Part shown: piece by piece, positions 53,147 through 61,833 of the stretch | How the letters are laid out: each line of letters opens with the position of its first letter | How positions within the stretch are numbered: the stretch's first letter is position 1 | DNA from: G963664835 sp963664835 | GTDB taxonomy: Bacteria > Chloroflexota > UBA6077 > FW602-bin22 > JBCLEL01 | Assembly: GCA_963664835.2 (NCBI GenBank) | Contig: CAXXUG010000012.1 | Coordinates: 1-64,000, forward strand | Length of the DNA stretch: 64,000 bases | Direction of reading: 5' to 3' | Program-made: the position numbers and the translations under genes | Notes under the pieces: generated by a model | The model's database searches: none | What the model saw: the letters and a program-made list of their open reading frames with translations, nothing else | Told to the model about the DNA's origin: nothing

Positions 53147-54190
53147 ATGATCAACGACCTGTTTCCCAACATCCACGAAGCCATAAGGTCGCTGCTGGCG
53201 CCGGTCCTGCCGGCCTGGCTGGTCGACATCCTGATGATCGTGATCGCGATCAGCTTCCTGGCCCTGGTTCTCCCTGGCATCGTAATGAGCCTGGTCTACC
53301 TCGAACGGCGCATTGTGGCCCTGATGCAGGACCGATTAGGACCCAATAGGGTCGGGCCCCTCGGAATCCTCCAACCCATCGCCGATGTGATTAAGCTACT
53401 CGGCAAGGAAGACCTCGTCCCTTCGGCGGCGGACGCGCCGGTCTATAAGCTCGCCACCGTCATCGTCCTCGTGCCGGCCCTGCTCATCTACGCAGTCATC
53501 CCATTCAGCGAAAAGATGATCATCGCCGACCTCAACATAGGTATCCTCTACCTGGTCGCGATCTCGTCGACCAGCGCGGTGGGTATCTTGATGGCCGGAT
53601 GGGGATCGAACAACAAGTTCGCCCTGTTGGGCGCCATGCGGGCAGTCGCCCAGATAATCAGCTACGAGATTCCGTTGGTCTTTTCGATCATCGGGGTCGC
53701 GATGATCGCAGGCTCGCTGTCGACCATAGACATCGTCGAATCACAGACCGCCTGGGGTGGTTTCAGGTGGAACATCCTGATTCAGCCACTCGGTTTCATT
53801 ATCTTCTTTGTAGCTGCAACCGCCGAGCTGAACCGAACGCCATTCGACATCATGGAGGCCGAGTCCGAGATCGTCGCCGGCTACCACGTCGAGTACAGCG
53901 GAATGCGGTTCGCCCTCTTTTATCTGGCCGAGTATCTGAATGCGTTTGCAGTCGCCGCCCTGGCATCTACCCTATTCCTTGGGGGTTGGCACGGCCCGAT
54001 TCTGCCGCCCTGGATCTGGTTCCTGATCAAGACCTACGCAATTTTCTTCATATTCTTCTGGATACGCGCGACCCTGCCCAGAGTCCGGGCTGACCAGCTC
54101 ATGTCCTTCGCCTGGAAGTTTCTGTTGCCTCTCAGCTTGGCGAACATGCTCGTGACCGGCCTCGCACTCCACCTGTTGGGTGGTGCCTGA
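53147..54190 (+). CDS. nuoH: NADH-quinone oxidoreductase subunit H
   Basis: 347 residues, eight TM helices. YLERRIVALMQDRLGPNRVG, ADVIKLLGKEDLVP and ELNRTPFDIMEAESEIVAGY are the conserved quinone-site loops of NuoH. It connects the quinone chamber to the proton-pumping arm. nuoJ begins 14 bases after its stop. Confidence 0.97.
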   Translation: MINDLFPNIHEAIRSLLAPVLPAWLVDILMIVIAISFLALVLPGIVMSLVYLERRIVALMQDRLGPNRVGPLGILQPIADVIKLLGKEDLVPSAADAPVYKLATVIVLVPALLIYAVIPFSEKMIIADLNIGILYLVAISSTSAVGILMAGWGSNNKFALLGAMRAVAQIISYEIPLVFSIIGVAMIAGSLSTIDIVESQTAWGGFRWNILIQPLGFIIFFVAATAELNRTPFDIMEAESEIVAGYHVEYSGMRFALFYLAEYLNAFAVAALASTLFLGGWHGPILPPWIWFLIKTYAIFFIFFWIRATLPRVRADQLMSFAWKFLLPLSLANMLVTGLALHLLGGA

Positions 54191-54204
54191 TGGGAGCGGC
54201 ATAG

Positions 54205-54702
54205 ATGTCGGAGCAAACCTGGTTTGACATTGCGTTCTATGTCATCGCCGGCCTGTTGATCGTCTCGGCGTTCGCGGTCGTGACCCTGCCCCGTATAGTT
54301 CACAGCGCGCTCGCGTTGATATTCTTCTTCCTCAACGTAGCCGCCCTCTACGTCCTCCTCAACGCCGAGTTCATAGCCGCTGTGCAGGTGATAATCTACG
54401 TCGGCGCGGTCGCCGTGCTGTTCCTTTTCGCCATCATGCTCACCAGCCGCAGCTACCTGCCGGACAGCAACCCGACCAACCGCCAGTGGGCCATCGCCGG
54501 CATTACATCCGCGGCGTTGCTGTTCGTATTCCTGGTCGTCCTGACCGGGACGCAGTGGCCGGCCGCCGGCGAACCGCCTCAATACACGACCGAGTCGCTC
54601 GGCCAGCTCCTGCTGAACGAGTTCATCCTACCGTTCGAGATTGCCGCCGTACTCCTGTTGATAGCTATGATCGGCGCGATAGTGATAGCCAAGGAGCGAT
54701 GA
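54205..54702 (+). CDS. nuoJ: NADH-quinone oxidoreductase subunit J
   Basis: 165 residues, five TM helices. HSALALIFFFLNVAALYVLL, AEFIAAVQVIIYVGAVAVLF (the pi-bulge helix TM3 with Tyr) and LPFEIAAVLLLIAMIGAIVI match NuoJ. nuoK follows nine bases after the stop. Confidence 0.96.
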   Translation: MSEQTWFDIAFYVIAGLLIVSAFAVVTLPRIVHSALALIFFFLNVAALYVLLNAEFIAAVQVIIYVGAVAVLFLFAIMLTSRSYLPDSNPTNRQWAIAGITSAALLFVFLVVLTGTQWPAAGEPPQYTTESLGQLLLNEFILPFEIAAVLLLIAMIGAIVIAKER

Positions 54703-54711
54703 GGTGACGGT

Positions 54712-55038
54712 ATGCACGTAACACTCACTCACTTCATAGTGCTCAGCGCGGTACTGTTTTGCATCGGACTCTACGGGGTCCTGGCGAAGCGAAACGTCGT
54801 CGCCATCCTGATGTCGGTCGAGCTGATGTTCAACTCGGTCAACGTCGCGTTAATCGCTTTCTCCCGGTACCCGCCGGCAGATGCGGCCGCGAACGCGGTC
54901 CTTACCGGCCAGGTATTCGCCCTGTTCGTCATCGCGGTAGCCGCCGCCGAGGCAGCGGTAGCCCTTGCACTGATACTGGCAATCTACCGCTTACGCCGGT
55001 CGGTAAACGTCGAAGAGGTGAACCTGCTGAAATGGTGA
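54712..55038 (+). CDS. nuoK: NADH-quinone oxidoreductase subunit K
   Basis: 108 residues, three TM helices. GLYGVLAKRNVVAILMSVEL has the conserved TM2 Glu, and VIAVAAAEAAVALALILAIY the second Glu of NuoK. Both carry protons. A 577-base repeat-filled gap follows before nuoL, unlike the tight spacing of H-J-K. Confidence 0.96.
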   Translation: MHVTLTHFIVLSAVLFCIGLYGVLAKRNVVAILMSVELMFNSVNVALIAFSRYPPADAAANAVLTGQVFALFVIAVAAAEAAVALALILAIYRLRRSVNVEEVNLLKW

Positions 55039-55615
55039 CTCGGTCCGTCCTGTTCAATTCGTCGTTTCAGCCCCCCTCTTCGTCACTCCCGCTCCGCGCT
55101 TCATCATTCCGGCCCCCAACTTGTCATTATGGCGGAGGCCAGAATCCACGAGGGGAGGGGAGGGGAAATGTAGCGCGGGGGCTTGTCCCCCGCTGGGGTG
55201 GCGGTGGGGCGTGGCACAATCCGCAGTGCCATTCCACAATCTCCGGCTTTTCATACCTTGGTGTGCCGGCGAAAGCCGGGATGAGGTATTGGTACGAAAG
55301 TGGTGTTACTCGGCCTCGAGTGCGCCCGCATTCCACGGCCCCCCATTCGTCATTCCGGCGAAGGCCGGAATCCAGAGGGGACAGGTGGACAGGCACCTCC
55401 TTACAGGCGGCAGAATCCCGTGCCCCCACTCTTATCCCCTCTTGTGGCCCTAGTAGCGCCATCCGTCATTCCCGCGCAGGCGGGAATCCAGGAAGGGTGG
55501 GGAGGGGCAAGTCAATGGCGGCACCGGCCGAGTCCCCGGTCCGTACGCTCCGGCCTCTGAAATGTGTCGAGTCGACACGACCCTACACAAAAACCACCCG
55601 CCGGCGGAGGCAATC
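55039..55615. repeat. Repeat array inside the nuo operon
   Basis: Copies of all the window's repeat families lie in order: ccggcccccaacttgtcatt from 55107, the tagcgcgggggcttgtccc palindrome at 55167-55194, ttggtgtgccggcgaaagcc at 55257, attggtacgaaagtgg with gagtgcgcccgc from 55290, ccggcgaaggccgga at 55357, and cccgcgcaggcggga at 55469. No gene. The order of the middle elements is the same as in the 10.9-11.4 kb gap, in part reversed in sequence. Confidence 0.7.
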
Positions 55616-57475
55616 GTGAGCACCTCGCTACTCCTCTGGCTCATCGTTGCCGCCCCGCTGGCTGCCTTCCTCGTCATAGGCCTTGGAATCCGGCATAGCA
55701 AGCGCCTCTCCGGCTACGTCAGCATCCTGGCCGTCGCCGCCAGCGCAGTCCTGTCGCTATCGGCGCTGAACACGGTCCTGACCGCCGGCACCCACGAGGT
55801 GACCCACCGGGAGTCCTTCCCCCTGTTCTCAGTCGCCGGCGCAACGTTCGAATTGGGAGTCATTCTCGACCCGCTCGCGGCAATAATGTTGCTGGCAGTT
55901 ACCGTAGTCAGCTTGCTCGTTCAAATCTACTCTCAGGGCTACATGGCCGGCGATTCCGGCTACGGCCGCTACTTCGCCTTCATGTCCCTTTTCACCGCCT
56001 CGATGCTCGGCCTGGTGATCGCCAACAACTTCTTCCAGATGTTCGTATTCTGGGAGTTGGTCGGACTCTGCTCCTATCTCCTGATCGGCTTCTGGTACTA
56101 CAAGCCGGAGGCCGCAGCGGCAGCCAAGAAGGCGTTTCTGATCACCAGGATCGGCGACTTCGGCTTCCTGATCGCCATCCTGATCCTCTTCAACCAGACC
56201 GGCTCATTCGACTTCCACGAGATCGAGCAAGCCGCCAAGGCCGGCCTGATTGGAATTAGCCTCCTGACGCTCGTGATGGTCCTGGTCTTCAGCGGCGCGG
56301 TCGGCAAGTCGGCACAGTTCCCGCTGCACGTGTGGCTGCCGGACGCGATGGAAGGACCCACGCCCGTCAGCGCGCTGATCCACGCCGCCACTATGGTCGC
56401 GGCCGGCGTCTATCTCGTCGCCCGCCTGTTCGAGCTGTTCAAAGCCGCGCCGGACTCCATGCTCGTGGTCGCGGCGATCGGCGCTTTCACCGCCCTCTTC
56501 GCCGCGACACATGCCGTCGTCGCCCGCGACATCAAGCGAGTGTTGGCCTACTCCACCGTCAGCCAGCTCGGATACATGATGCTCGGCTTGGGCGTGGGCG
56601 CATTCTCGGCCGGCACGCTGCACCTCTTCAACCACGCCGCATTCAAAGCACTGCTGTTCCTCGCCGCCGGCAGCGTGATTCACGGCGCCGGCGAGCAGGA
56701 CCTCTTCAAGCTCGGACGACTCGCCGGCAGGATGAAGATAACCGCGATCACCTTCCTGATCGGCGGACTCGCTTTGGCCGGCATCCCGCCCCTGAGCGGC
56801 TTCTGGAGCAAGGACGAGATCCTCACCGCGACACTTCACTCCGGCCACTGGTTGCTCTTCGTCGTCGCGCTGCTGACCACCGCGTTGACCGCGTTCTATA
56901 TCTCGCGTGCCTGGCTGCTCGCATTCTGGGGCGACGACCGGGGAGCCGAGGAACAAGCGCACGAGTCGCCGGCGGTGATGACCGTCCCGCTGATAGTCCT
57001 TGCGATACCAAGCGTGCTCGCCGGCTTTCTCGGTTCGCCCCTTGCCGGCAACGCCTTCGGCCAGTTCATCCACGGCGACGCGCATCTGGAGGTCGACCTC
57101 GGCGTCATGGCAGGCTCGACCCTCCTGGCACTCATCGGAATTGGATTCGCCTGGCGACTCTACGGACGCGCTTCGACAACCGCGGCCGAGTTGACGTCGA
57201 GGTTCCAGTCTCCGCACAATCTGCTAACCCGCAAGTACTACCTCGACGATCTCTACGACTGGCTCGTAAACCGGCCCTTTGTCGGCGCCTCCCAACTGCT
57301 CGCCCGCTTCGATCTTGCATTCATCGACGGCGCCGTCAATGGCCTGGCAAGACAGTCCTACGCGCTGGGCGTCCGCCTGACCCGTACTCAGACCGGCCTC
57401 CTGCCCAACTACGGTCTCGCGATCTTCGCCGGCGTTGTTGCCATCACCGCGATCGTGCTGGCGGCCGGGCTATGA
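55616..57475 (+). CDS. nuoL: NADH-quinone oxidoreductase subunit L
   Basis: About 619 residues. QMFVFWELVGLCSYLLIGFW (TM5 Glu), HVWLPDAMEGPTPVSALIHA (TM7 Lys region with LHxA), LFNHAAFKALLFLAAGSVIH and the long C-terminal lateral helix region (LTRKYYLDDLYDWLVNRPFV) identify NuoL, the distal proton pump. GTG at 55616 has GGAGG five bases upstream; the codons before it contain no TM sequence. Confidence 0.95.
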   Translation: MSTSLLLWLIVAAPLAAFLVIGLGIRHSKRLSGYVSILAVAASAVLSLSALNTVLTAGTHEVTHRESFPLFSVAGATFELGVILDPLAAIMLLAVTVVSLLVQIYSQGYMAGDSGYGRYFAFMSLFTASMLGLVIANNFFQMFVFWELVGLCSYLLIGFWYYKPEAAAAAKKAFLITRIGDFGFLIAILILFNQTGSFDFHEIEQAAKAGLIGISLLTLVMVLVFSGAVGKSAQFPLHVWLPDAMEGPTPVSALIHAATMVAAGVYLVARLFELFKAAPDSMLVVAAIGAFTALFAATHAVVARDIKRVLAYSTVSQLGYMMLGLGVGAFSAGTLHLFNHAAFKALLFLAAGSVIHGAGEQDLFKLGRLAGRMKITAITFLIGGLALAGIPPLSGFWSKDEILTATLHSGHWLLFVVALLTTALTAFYISRAWLLAFWGDDRGAEEQAHESPAVMTVPLIVLAIPSVLAGFLGSPLAGNAFGQFIHGDAHLEVDLGVMAGSTLLALIGIGFAWRLYGRASTTAAELTSRFQSPHNLLTRKYYLDDLYDWLVNRPFVGASQLLARFDLAFIDGAVNGLARQSYALGVRLTRTQTGLLPNYGLAIFAGVVAITAIVLAAGL

Positions 57476-57500
57476 AGTTAGAAATGGTTAGAAACGCCTC

Positions 57501-58967
57501 ATGAGCTGGATCCTGACGATCTTGATCGCCCTGCCGGTCGCCGGCGCGATTGTTATCGCCCTGAGCCCGTCGGATAAACGTCCGCTAACTCGCCTGCTGG
57601 CCGCCTTTTTCTCGGCGGCTGCCCTGCTGCTCGCGCTTTACGCCTATTTCAGCTACGACCAGGCGACCGGCGGCCTCCAGCTAGTCGACCGCGTCGATTG
57701 GATCCCCAGCGTCGGTGTCTCCTACCTGCTGGCGGCCGACGGGCTGAGCCTTCCCCTGATCGTGCTCACCGCGCTCCTCACGTTCCTGGCCTGCATCGCC
57801 TCGTGGAATATCGAGACTCGCGTCAAGGAGTATTTCGCCTACCTGCTGATCCTCGAGGCCGGCGTGATCGGCGTATTCTCCGCCGGCGATCTCCTGCTCT
57901 TCTTCCTCTTCTGGGAAGTCGAGATAATCCCGATGTACCTGTTGATAGGCATCTGGGGCGGACGCCGCCGGGAGTATGCCGCGATAAAGTTTGTCGTCTA
58001 TACGTTGCTCGGATCGGCGCTGATGCTATTCGGCATCCTCTTGCTCTACTTCAACGGTCCAGAGCCGCGCACCTTCGAGATCGCCGCGCTCGGCCAGTAC
58101 AGCTACGCCCCAGCTGTCGCCAACTTGGCATTCTTACTCTTACTGTTCGGCTTCTCGGTAAAGCTCCCATCGTTCCCTTTCCACACCTGGCTGCCGGATG
58201 CCCACGTCGAGGCGCCAACCGCGGTCAGCGTCATTCTGGCCGGCGTCCTCCTGAAGATGGGTGGCTACGGTCTCCTACGCCTGAACGTCGGTATATTGCC
58301 GGACGCGACTAAACACTTCGCCCTGCTTCTCGCGGTCCTCGCGGTCGTCAGCGTACTCTACGGCGCGGTAGTCTCGATGGTGCAGCGCGATCTTAAGGCC
58401 ATGGTCGCCTTCTCTTCGATAAGCCATATGGGTTATGTCATGTTGGGAATCGCCGCCCTGAATGGGATCAGCCTCAACGGCGCCGCGATCCAGATGTTCA
58501 CCCACGGCACAATCACCGGCCTGTTGTTCCTGGTCGTCGGGGCGATATATGACCGGGCCCACACTCGCGACATTCCGGCCCTGCGCGGCCTCGCGCCTCG
58601 TATGCCGGTGGTGGCCACCGTATTCGTCATCGCCGGCTTGGCCTCGCTCGGCCTCCCCGGATTGAGCGGATTCATCGCTGAGTTCACGGTATTCGTCGGC
58701 GCGTTCAATACCCTGGCCTGGGCGACTATCCTCGCCGCTTTCGGTATCGTGATAACCGCCGGCTATATTCTCTGGACCTTGCAAAGGGTCCTGTTCGGCC
58801 CATCCGACGAGCGATGGCAGGGCCTCGGCGACGTCTCGTTCCGCGAGGCGGTACCCCTCGTTTCGTTGGCAGCGCTGATCGTACTCATAGGCGTCTACCC
58901 GGCCATCCTGACTGATCTGATCGAAGCCGGCGTAGCCCCGCTCGCGGCCGGAGTCACCGGACAATGA
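57501..58967 (+). CDS. nuoM: NADH-quinone oxidoreductase subunit M
   Basis: 488 residues, about 14 TM helices. FFLFWEVEIIPMYLLIGIWG (TM5 Glu), HTWLPDAHVEAPTAVSVILA, KMGGYGLLRLN and AFSSISHMGYVMLGIAALNG are the antiporter-like signatures of NuoM. It starts 25 bases after nuoL. Confidence 0.96.
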   Translation: MSWILTILIALPVAGAIVIALSPSDKRPLTRLLAAFFSAAALLLALYAYFSYDQATGGLQLVDRVDWIPSVGVSYLLAADGLSLPLIVLTALLTFLACIASWNIETRVKEYFAYLLILEAGVIGVFSAGDLLLFFLFWEVEIIPMYLLIGIWGGRRREYAAIKFVVYTLLGSALMLFGILLLYFNGPEPRTFEIAALGQYSYAPAVANLAFLLLLFGFSVKLPSFPFHTWLPDAHVEAPTAVSVILAGVLLKMGGYGLLRLNVGILPDATKHFALLLAVLAVVSVLYGAVVSMVQRDLKAMVAFSSISHMGYVMLGIAALNGISLNGAAIQMFTHGTITGLLFLVVGAIYDRAHTRDIPALRGLAPRMPVVATVFVIAGLASLGLPGLSGFIAEFTVFVGAFNTLAWATILAAFGIVITAGYILWTLQRVLFGPSDERWQGLGDVSFREAVPLVSLAALIVLIGVYPAILTDLIEAGVAPLAAGVTGQ

Positions 58968-59100
58968 GAGTGAACGATGCGACTAATTCGCAAGATGCCG
59001 CTTGCACCGATCGCAGGGACGGTTTCCGAGAGCTTTTCAAGCGAGAATCCCATAAGCCAAACAAAACCGCATCCAAGTGTTCGTTAGTGGAGGGCCGGCT

Positions 59101-60519
59101 TTGGATTTCGGACTGATCTCGCCTGAGTTGGCCCTACTGGTCATAGCGCTGGCGCTGGTTGTCATCGATCTGTTCCTGCCGGCGGACCGTAAGGCAATAC
59201 TGCCCTACCTGACCGCCGCCGCTCTCCTCGTGCCGGCGGTCCTCGTCTTCGTGGTATCAGGGTCCAGGCAAACTTCGTTTTTCGGCACATTCATCCTCGA
59301 TGAGCCGGCGACCATTTTCAAGCTCATATTCCTCCTCGCCGCGATCGTCGTCGCGCTGGTCTCGGCCTCGTATGTGACGGACCGGGCCATCAGCGCCGGC
59401 GAGTACTACGCCCTGCTCGTCGCGTCCACCCTCGGCATGTTCATGATGGCCAGCGGCAACGAACTGGTGACCCTATACATAGGCCTGGAACTGACCAGCA
59501 TCTCGCTCTATCTGCTCGCCGGCCTTCACAAGACCGACAAGCTCTCCACCGAAGCCGGAATGAAGTACCTCGTCCTCGGCGCTGTATCTTCCGCGACCCT
59601 GCTCTACGGAATGGCGCTGATCTACGGCACGACCGGCACCACAGTGCTCCCAGAAATCGCCGCCCGGCTGACGGAAGTCACGCCGGTGGTAGCCCTGGCT
59701 GCCATCCTCATGACCGCCGGCCTTGGTTTCAAGATCGCCGCGGTACCGTTCCACATGTGGGTGCCGGATGTTTACCACGGCGCGCCCACCCCGGTCGCCG
59801 CGTTCCTCTCGGTCGCGTCAAAAGCGGCCGGTTTCGTGATTGTCCTGCGCGTATTCGCGGTTGGATTGGCCCCGCTGGACCAGTTCTGGCCGACGGTTTT
59901 CGCCGCCCTCGCGGCAATAACAATGACCCTGGGCAACCTCGCAGCGCTGAACCAGACCAACATCAAGAGGCTGATGGGGTATTCCTCTATAGCCCAGGCC
60001 GGCTTCGCCCTCATGGCGCTGGCCGCCTCTAACAGCCAGACGACTTCGGCCCTTATCTTCTTCCTGGTCGTCTACGCATTCACCAATCTCGGCGCCTTCG
60101 CCTGCATCATCTACTTTTCGAATCGACTGGAGAGCGACGAAATCTCCGCCTACTCCGGCCTCGCCCGCAGGGCGATGGCACCGGCGCTGGTGCTGGCATT
60201 CTGCTTGATCTCGCTGGTAGGGATGCCGCCTGCCGCCGGCTTCTGGGCCAAGGTGTACCTGTTCTACTCGGTCTTCCAGTCGGACCTGCTCTGGCTAGTC
60301 CTGGTTGGGCTTCTCAACACCGCCATTTCGGTCTACTACTACCTTAAGATCGTCCACTCCATGTTCCTCCGGCCGCCCGCGGACGAGACCCCGCTGAAGG
60401 GCGAGTTCGCTATGGGTCTGGTGATGGCCGCAGCCGTAGCCGGCCTGGCGCTGCTGTTCATAGCCCCTGCCCTGCTCACCAACGTCTCCGACGCGGCCGC
60501 CGGCGCTTTGATGCGGTGA
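59101..60519 (+). CDS. nuoN: NADH-quinone oxidoreductase subunit N
   Basis: 472 residues. LYIGLELTSISLYLLAGLHK (TM5 Glu), HMWVPDVYHGAPTPVAAFLS, NIKRLMGYSSIAQAGFALMA and GMPPAAGFWAKVYLFYSVFQ identify NuoN. TTG at 59101 is preferred because GGAGG is eight bases upstream; a GTG at 59077 is in frame. It ends the membrane-arm set, about 130 bases after nuoM. Confidence 0.95.
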   Translation: MDFGLISPELALLVIALALVVIDLFLPADRKAILPYLTAAALLVPAVLVFVVSGSRQTSFFGTFILDEPATIFKLIFLLAAIVVALVSASYVTDRAISAGEYYALLVASTLGMFMMASGNELVTLYIGLELTSISLYLLAGLHKTDKLSTEAGMKYLVLGAVSSATLLYGMALIYGTTGTTVLPEIAARLTEVTPVVALAAILMTAGLGFKIAAVPFHMWVPDVYHGAPTPVAAFLSVASKAAGFVIVLRVFAVGLAPLDQFWPTVFAALAAITMTLGNLAALNQTNIKRLMGYSSIAQAGFALMALAASNSQTTSALIFFLVVYAFTNLGAFACIIYFSNRLESDEISAYSGLARRAMAPALVLAFCLISLVGMPPAAGFWAKVYLFYSVFQSDLLWLVLVGLLNTAISVYYYLKIVHSMFLRPPADETPLKGEFAMGLVMAAAVAGLALLFIAPALLTNVSDAAAGALMR

Positions 60520-60520
60520 A

Positions 60521-61429
60521 CTAGGAACGAACGGTCACGGTCGCGAGTGGACCAGACTCTACCTCTCCGTAGGTCGTGGTACCGGTGTATTGATAAAAGA
60601 GATTGGTGAGCGGCTTTCTCGACTCATCGCAATATCCCTTATCGATATACCTGCGTAACCTCTTCATCCGGCGCGGGCCGGCGGTCTTGACCAGGTAGTC
60701 GGAGTAGACCCTGTGCCCGGCCTTCATGTAGTGCAGACGTCCCTCGGTTGACCCTACCACCGAAGAATTATGCCAATCAGCGGTTGGATTGAAGTAGTGT
60801 ACGCTCAGCATCCGCCGACCGACCCAACCGCCAAAGGACGAGTGAAAGATCGAGTGGCGGAAAACACAGACGTCGCCGGGCTGGCTCTCGAGCGGATACT
60901 TGCCGGGAACGTCGGGCGATTCGAAGTCGTAGAGCCAATCTCTTCTTGCCTTATCTAAGGTGTCATGAAACGGGAGATGGTGGCTGCCGGGGATGACGTT
61001 CAGGCAGCCGGTATCCGCCGTGACCGGATCAAGATAAAAGGCCATATGTATGCTGGGGAAGGGATTTCCGCCGTCACTGTGCCATCTGGAGTTACCGACG
61101 TAGAAATGGCCCCCAGAGCTGTGGTAGTTGCACTCCTCGCCGATCAACCCCTCGGCGATATCGTTTATCCGGGGATCGTCAATCAACTGATCGAACCACG
61201 CGTCCCCTTCGGTTATTGGATATATATGCAGAGCCTTGGTGCCATCGTAGCCGGCTTCCGATGCGGCTGGGCCCATCACCCGCATGAAAGCGGCTTCTAG
61301 CTCGGCCATCTCACCGGGAGACAATAGCTGCCGGAAAACGTGAAATCCCATGATGTCGAACTTCCGCTTGTCCTCCGGCGTCAATACTGCGGTCGACTCG
61401 CCTCTTCGCTTCGCTGACTCACTAAGCAT
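60521..61429 (-). CDS. Phytanoyl-CoA dioxygenase (PhyH) family protein
   Basis: About 302 residues, Fe(II)/2-oxoglutarate oxygenase fold. The metal ligands are His and Asp in SRWHSDGGNPF and a distal His in CVFRHSIFHSSFGGW, with RRMLSVHYFNP holding the 2-oxoglutarate Arg. FHVFRQLLSPGEMAELEAAF opens the domain as in PhyH proteins. The family hydroxylates diverse small molecules and is often expanded in marine bacteria; the substrate is unknown. AGGTGG lies seven bases before the ATG at 61429. Convergent with nuoN. Confidence 0.9.
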   Translation of the reverse strand: MLSESAKRRGESTAVLTPEDKRKFDIMGFHVFRQLLSPGEMAELEAAFMRVMGPAASEAGYDGTKALHIYPITEGDAWFDQLIDDPRINDIAEGLIGEECNYHSSGGHFYVGNSRWHSDGGNPFPSIHMAFYLDPVTADTGCLNVIPGSHHLPFHDTLDKARRDWLYDFESPDVPGKYPLESQPGDVCVFRHSIFHSSFGGWVGRRMLSVHYFNPTADWHNSSVVGSTEGRLHYMKAGHRVYSDYLVKTAGPRRMKRLRRYIDKGYCDESRKPLTNLFYQYTGTTTYGEVESGPLATVTVRS

Positions 61430-61766
61430 GCTCGCACCACCTTTCCGCTGACGGTCCCAATGCATTGGCACGAGAATATCAGGTCACCGTCGTGCCGCCT
61501 ACCAAATCCGGCTTCGGTACGAGACCGGAAGGGCCCCGTCGTACCCAACACCCACTTCGTCATGCCGGCGCAAGCCGGAGTCCAGAGGGGCGGGGATGGG
61601 AAATGTAGCGCGGGGGCTTGTCCCCCGCTGGGGCTGGGGGCGGGGCATGGCAGAATCCACTGTGCGAATTCGCCGCATGAAACGGCAACTCCGGGTTTTC
61701 ATATCTTGGTGTGCCGGCGCAAGCCGGGATGAGCGATTGGCACCAAAATGATGATGTTGCTATGTT
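61430..61766. repeat. Repeat-filled gap left of the insertion sequence
   Basis: gtcatgccggcgcaagccgg at 61559, the tagcgcgggggcttgtccc palindrome at 61602-61630, and the ttggtgtgccggcgcaagcc element at 61706 with gatgagcgattgg. The last element continues on the far side of the insertion sequence. No gene. Confidence 0.65.
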
Positions 61767-61813
61767 GATGGCCAGCATAAACGTCCTCACTAACTGGCCA
61801 GCAAGAATGTCAC
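61767..61813 (+). repeat. Left terminal inverted repeat of the IS
   Basis: Contains GGCCAGCATAAACGTC and GGCCAGCAAGAATGTC as two tandem sites, ending in GTCAC. It matches the reverse complement of 63330-63375 with one gap and several substitutions. Confidence 0.8.
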
Positions 61814-61833
61814 ATTATGGAGAATGTGACATT
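61806..61833 (+). promoter_or_regulatory. Perfect 11-bp hairpin around the transposase start codon
   Basis: AATGTCACATT (61806-61816) and AATGTGACATT (61823-61833) are exact reverse complements; the six-base loop is ATGGAG, the first two codons. In RNA this would bury the start, a known way for insertion sequences to limit expression from outside transcripts; as DNA it could be an operator. Confidence 0.6.

Noticed and set aside
56204..57217. 337-codon leftward frame inside nuoL
   Set aside because: Antisense shadow of a well-identified gene; composition rich in Glu/Gly/Arg/His with no domain.
56332..57504. 390-codon second rightward frame inside nuoL
   Set aside because: Arg-rich out-of-frame shadow typical of high-GC DNA.
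61430..61766. Repeat elements here as part of the insertion sequence
   Set aside because: The same elements occur in many gaps without the transposase, and the inverted repeats start only at 61767.
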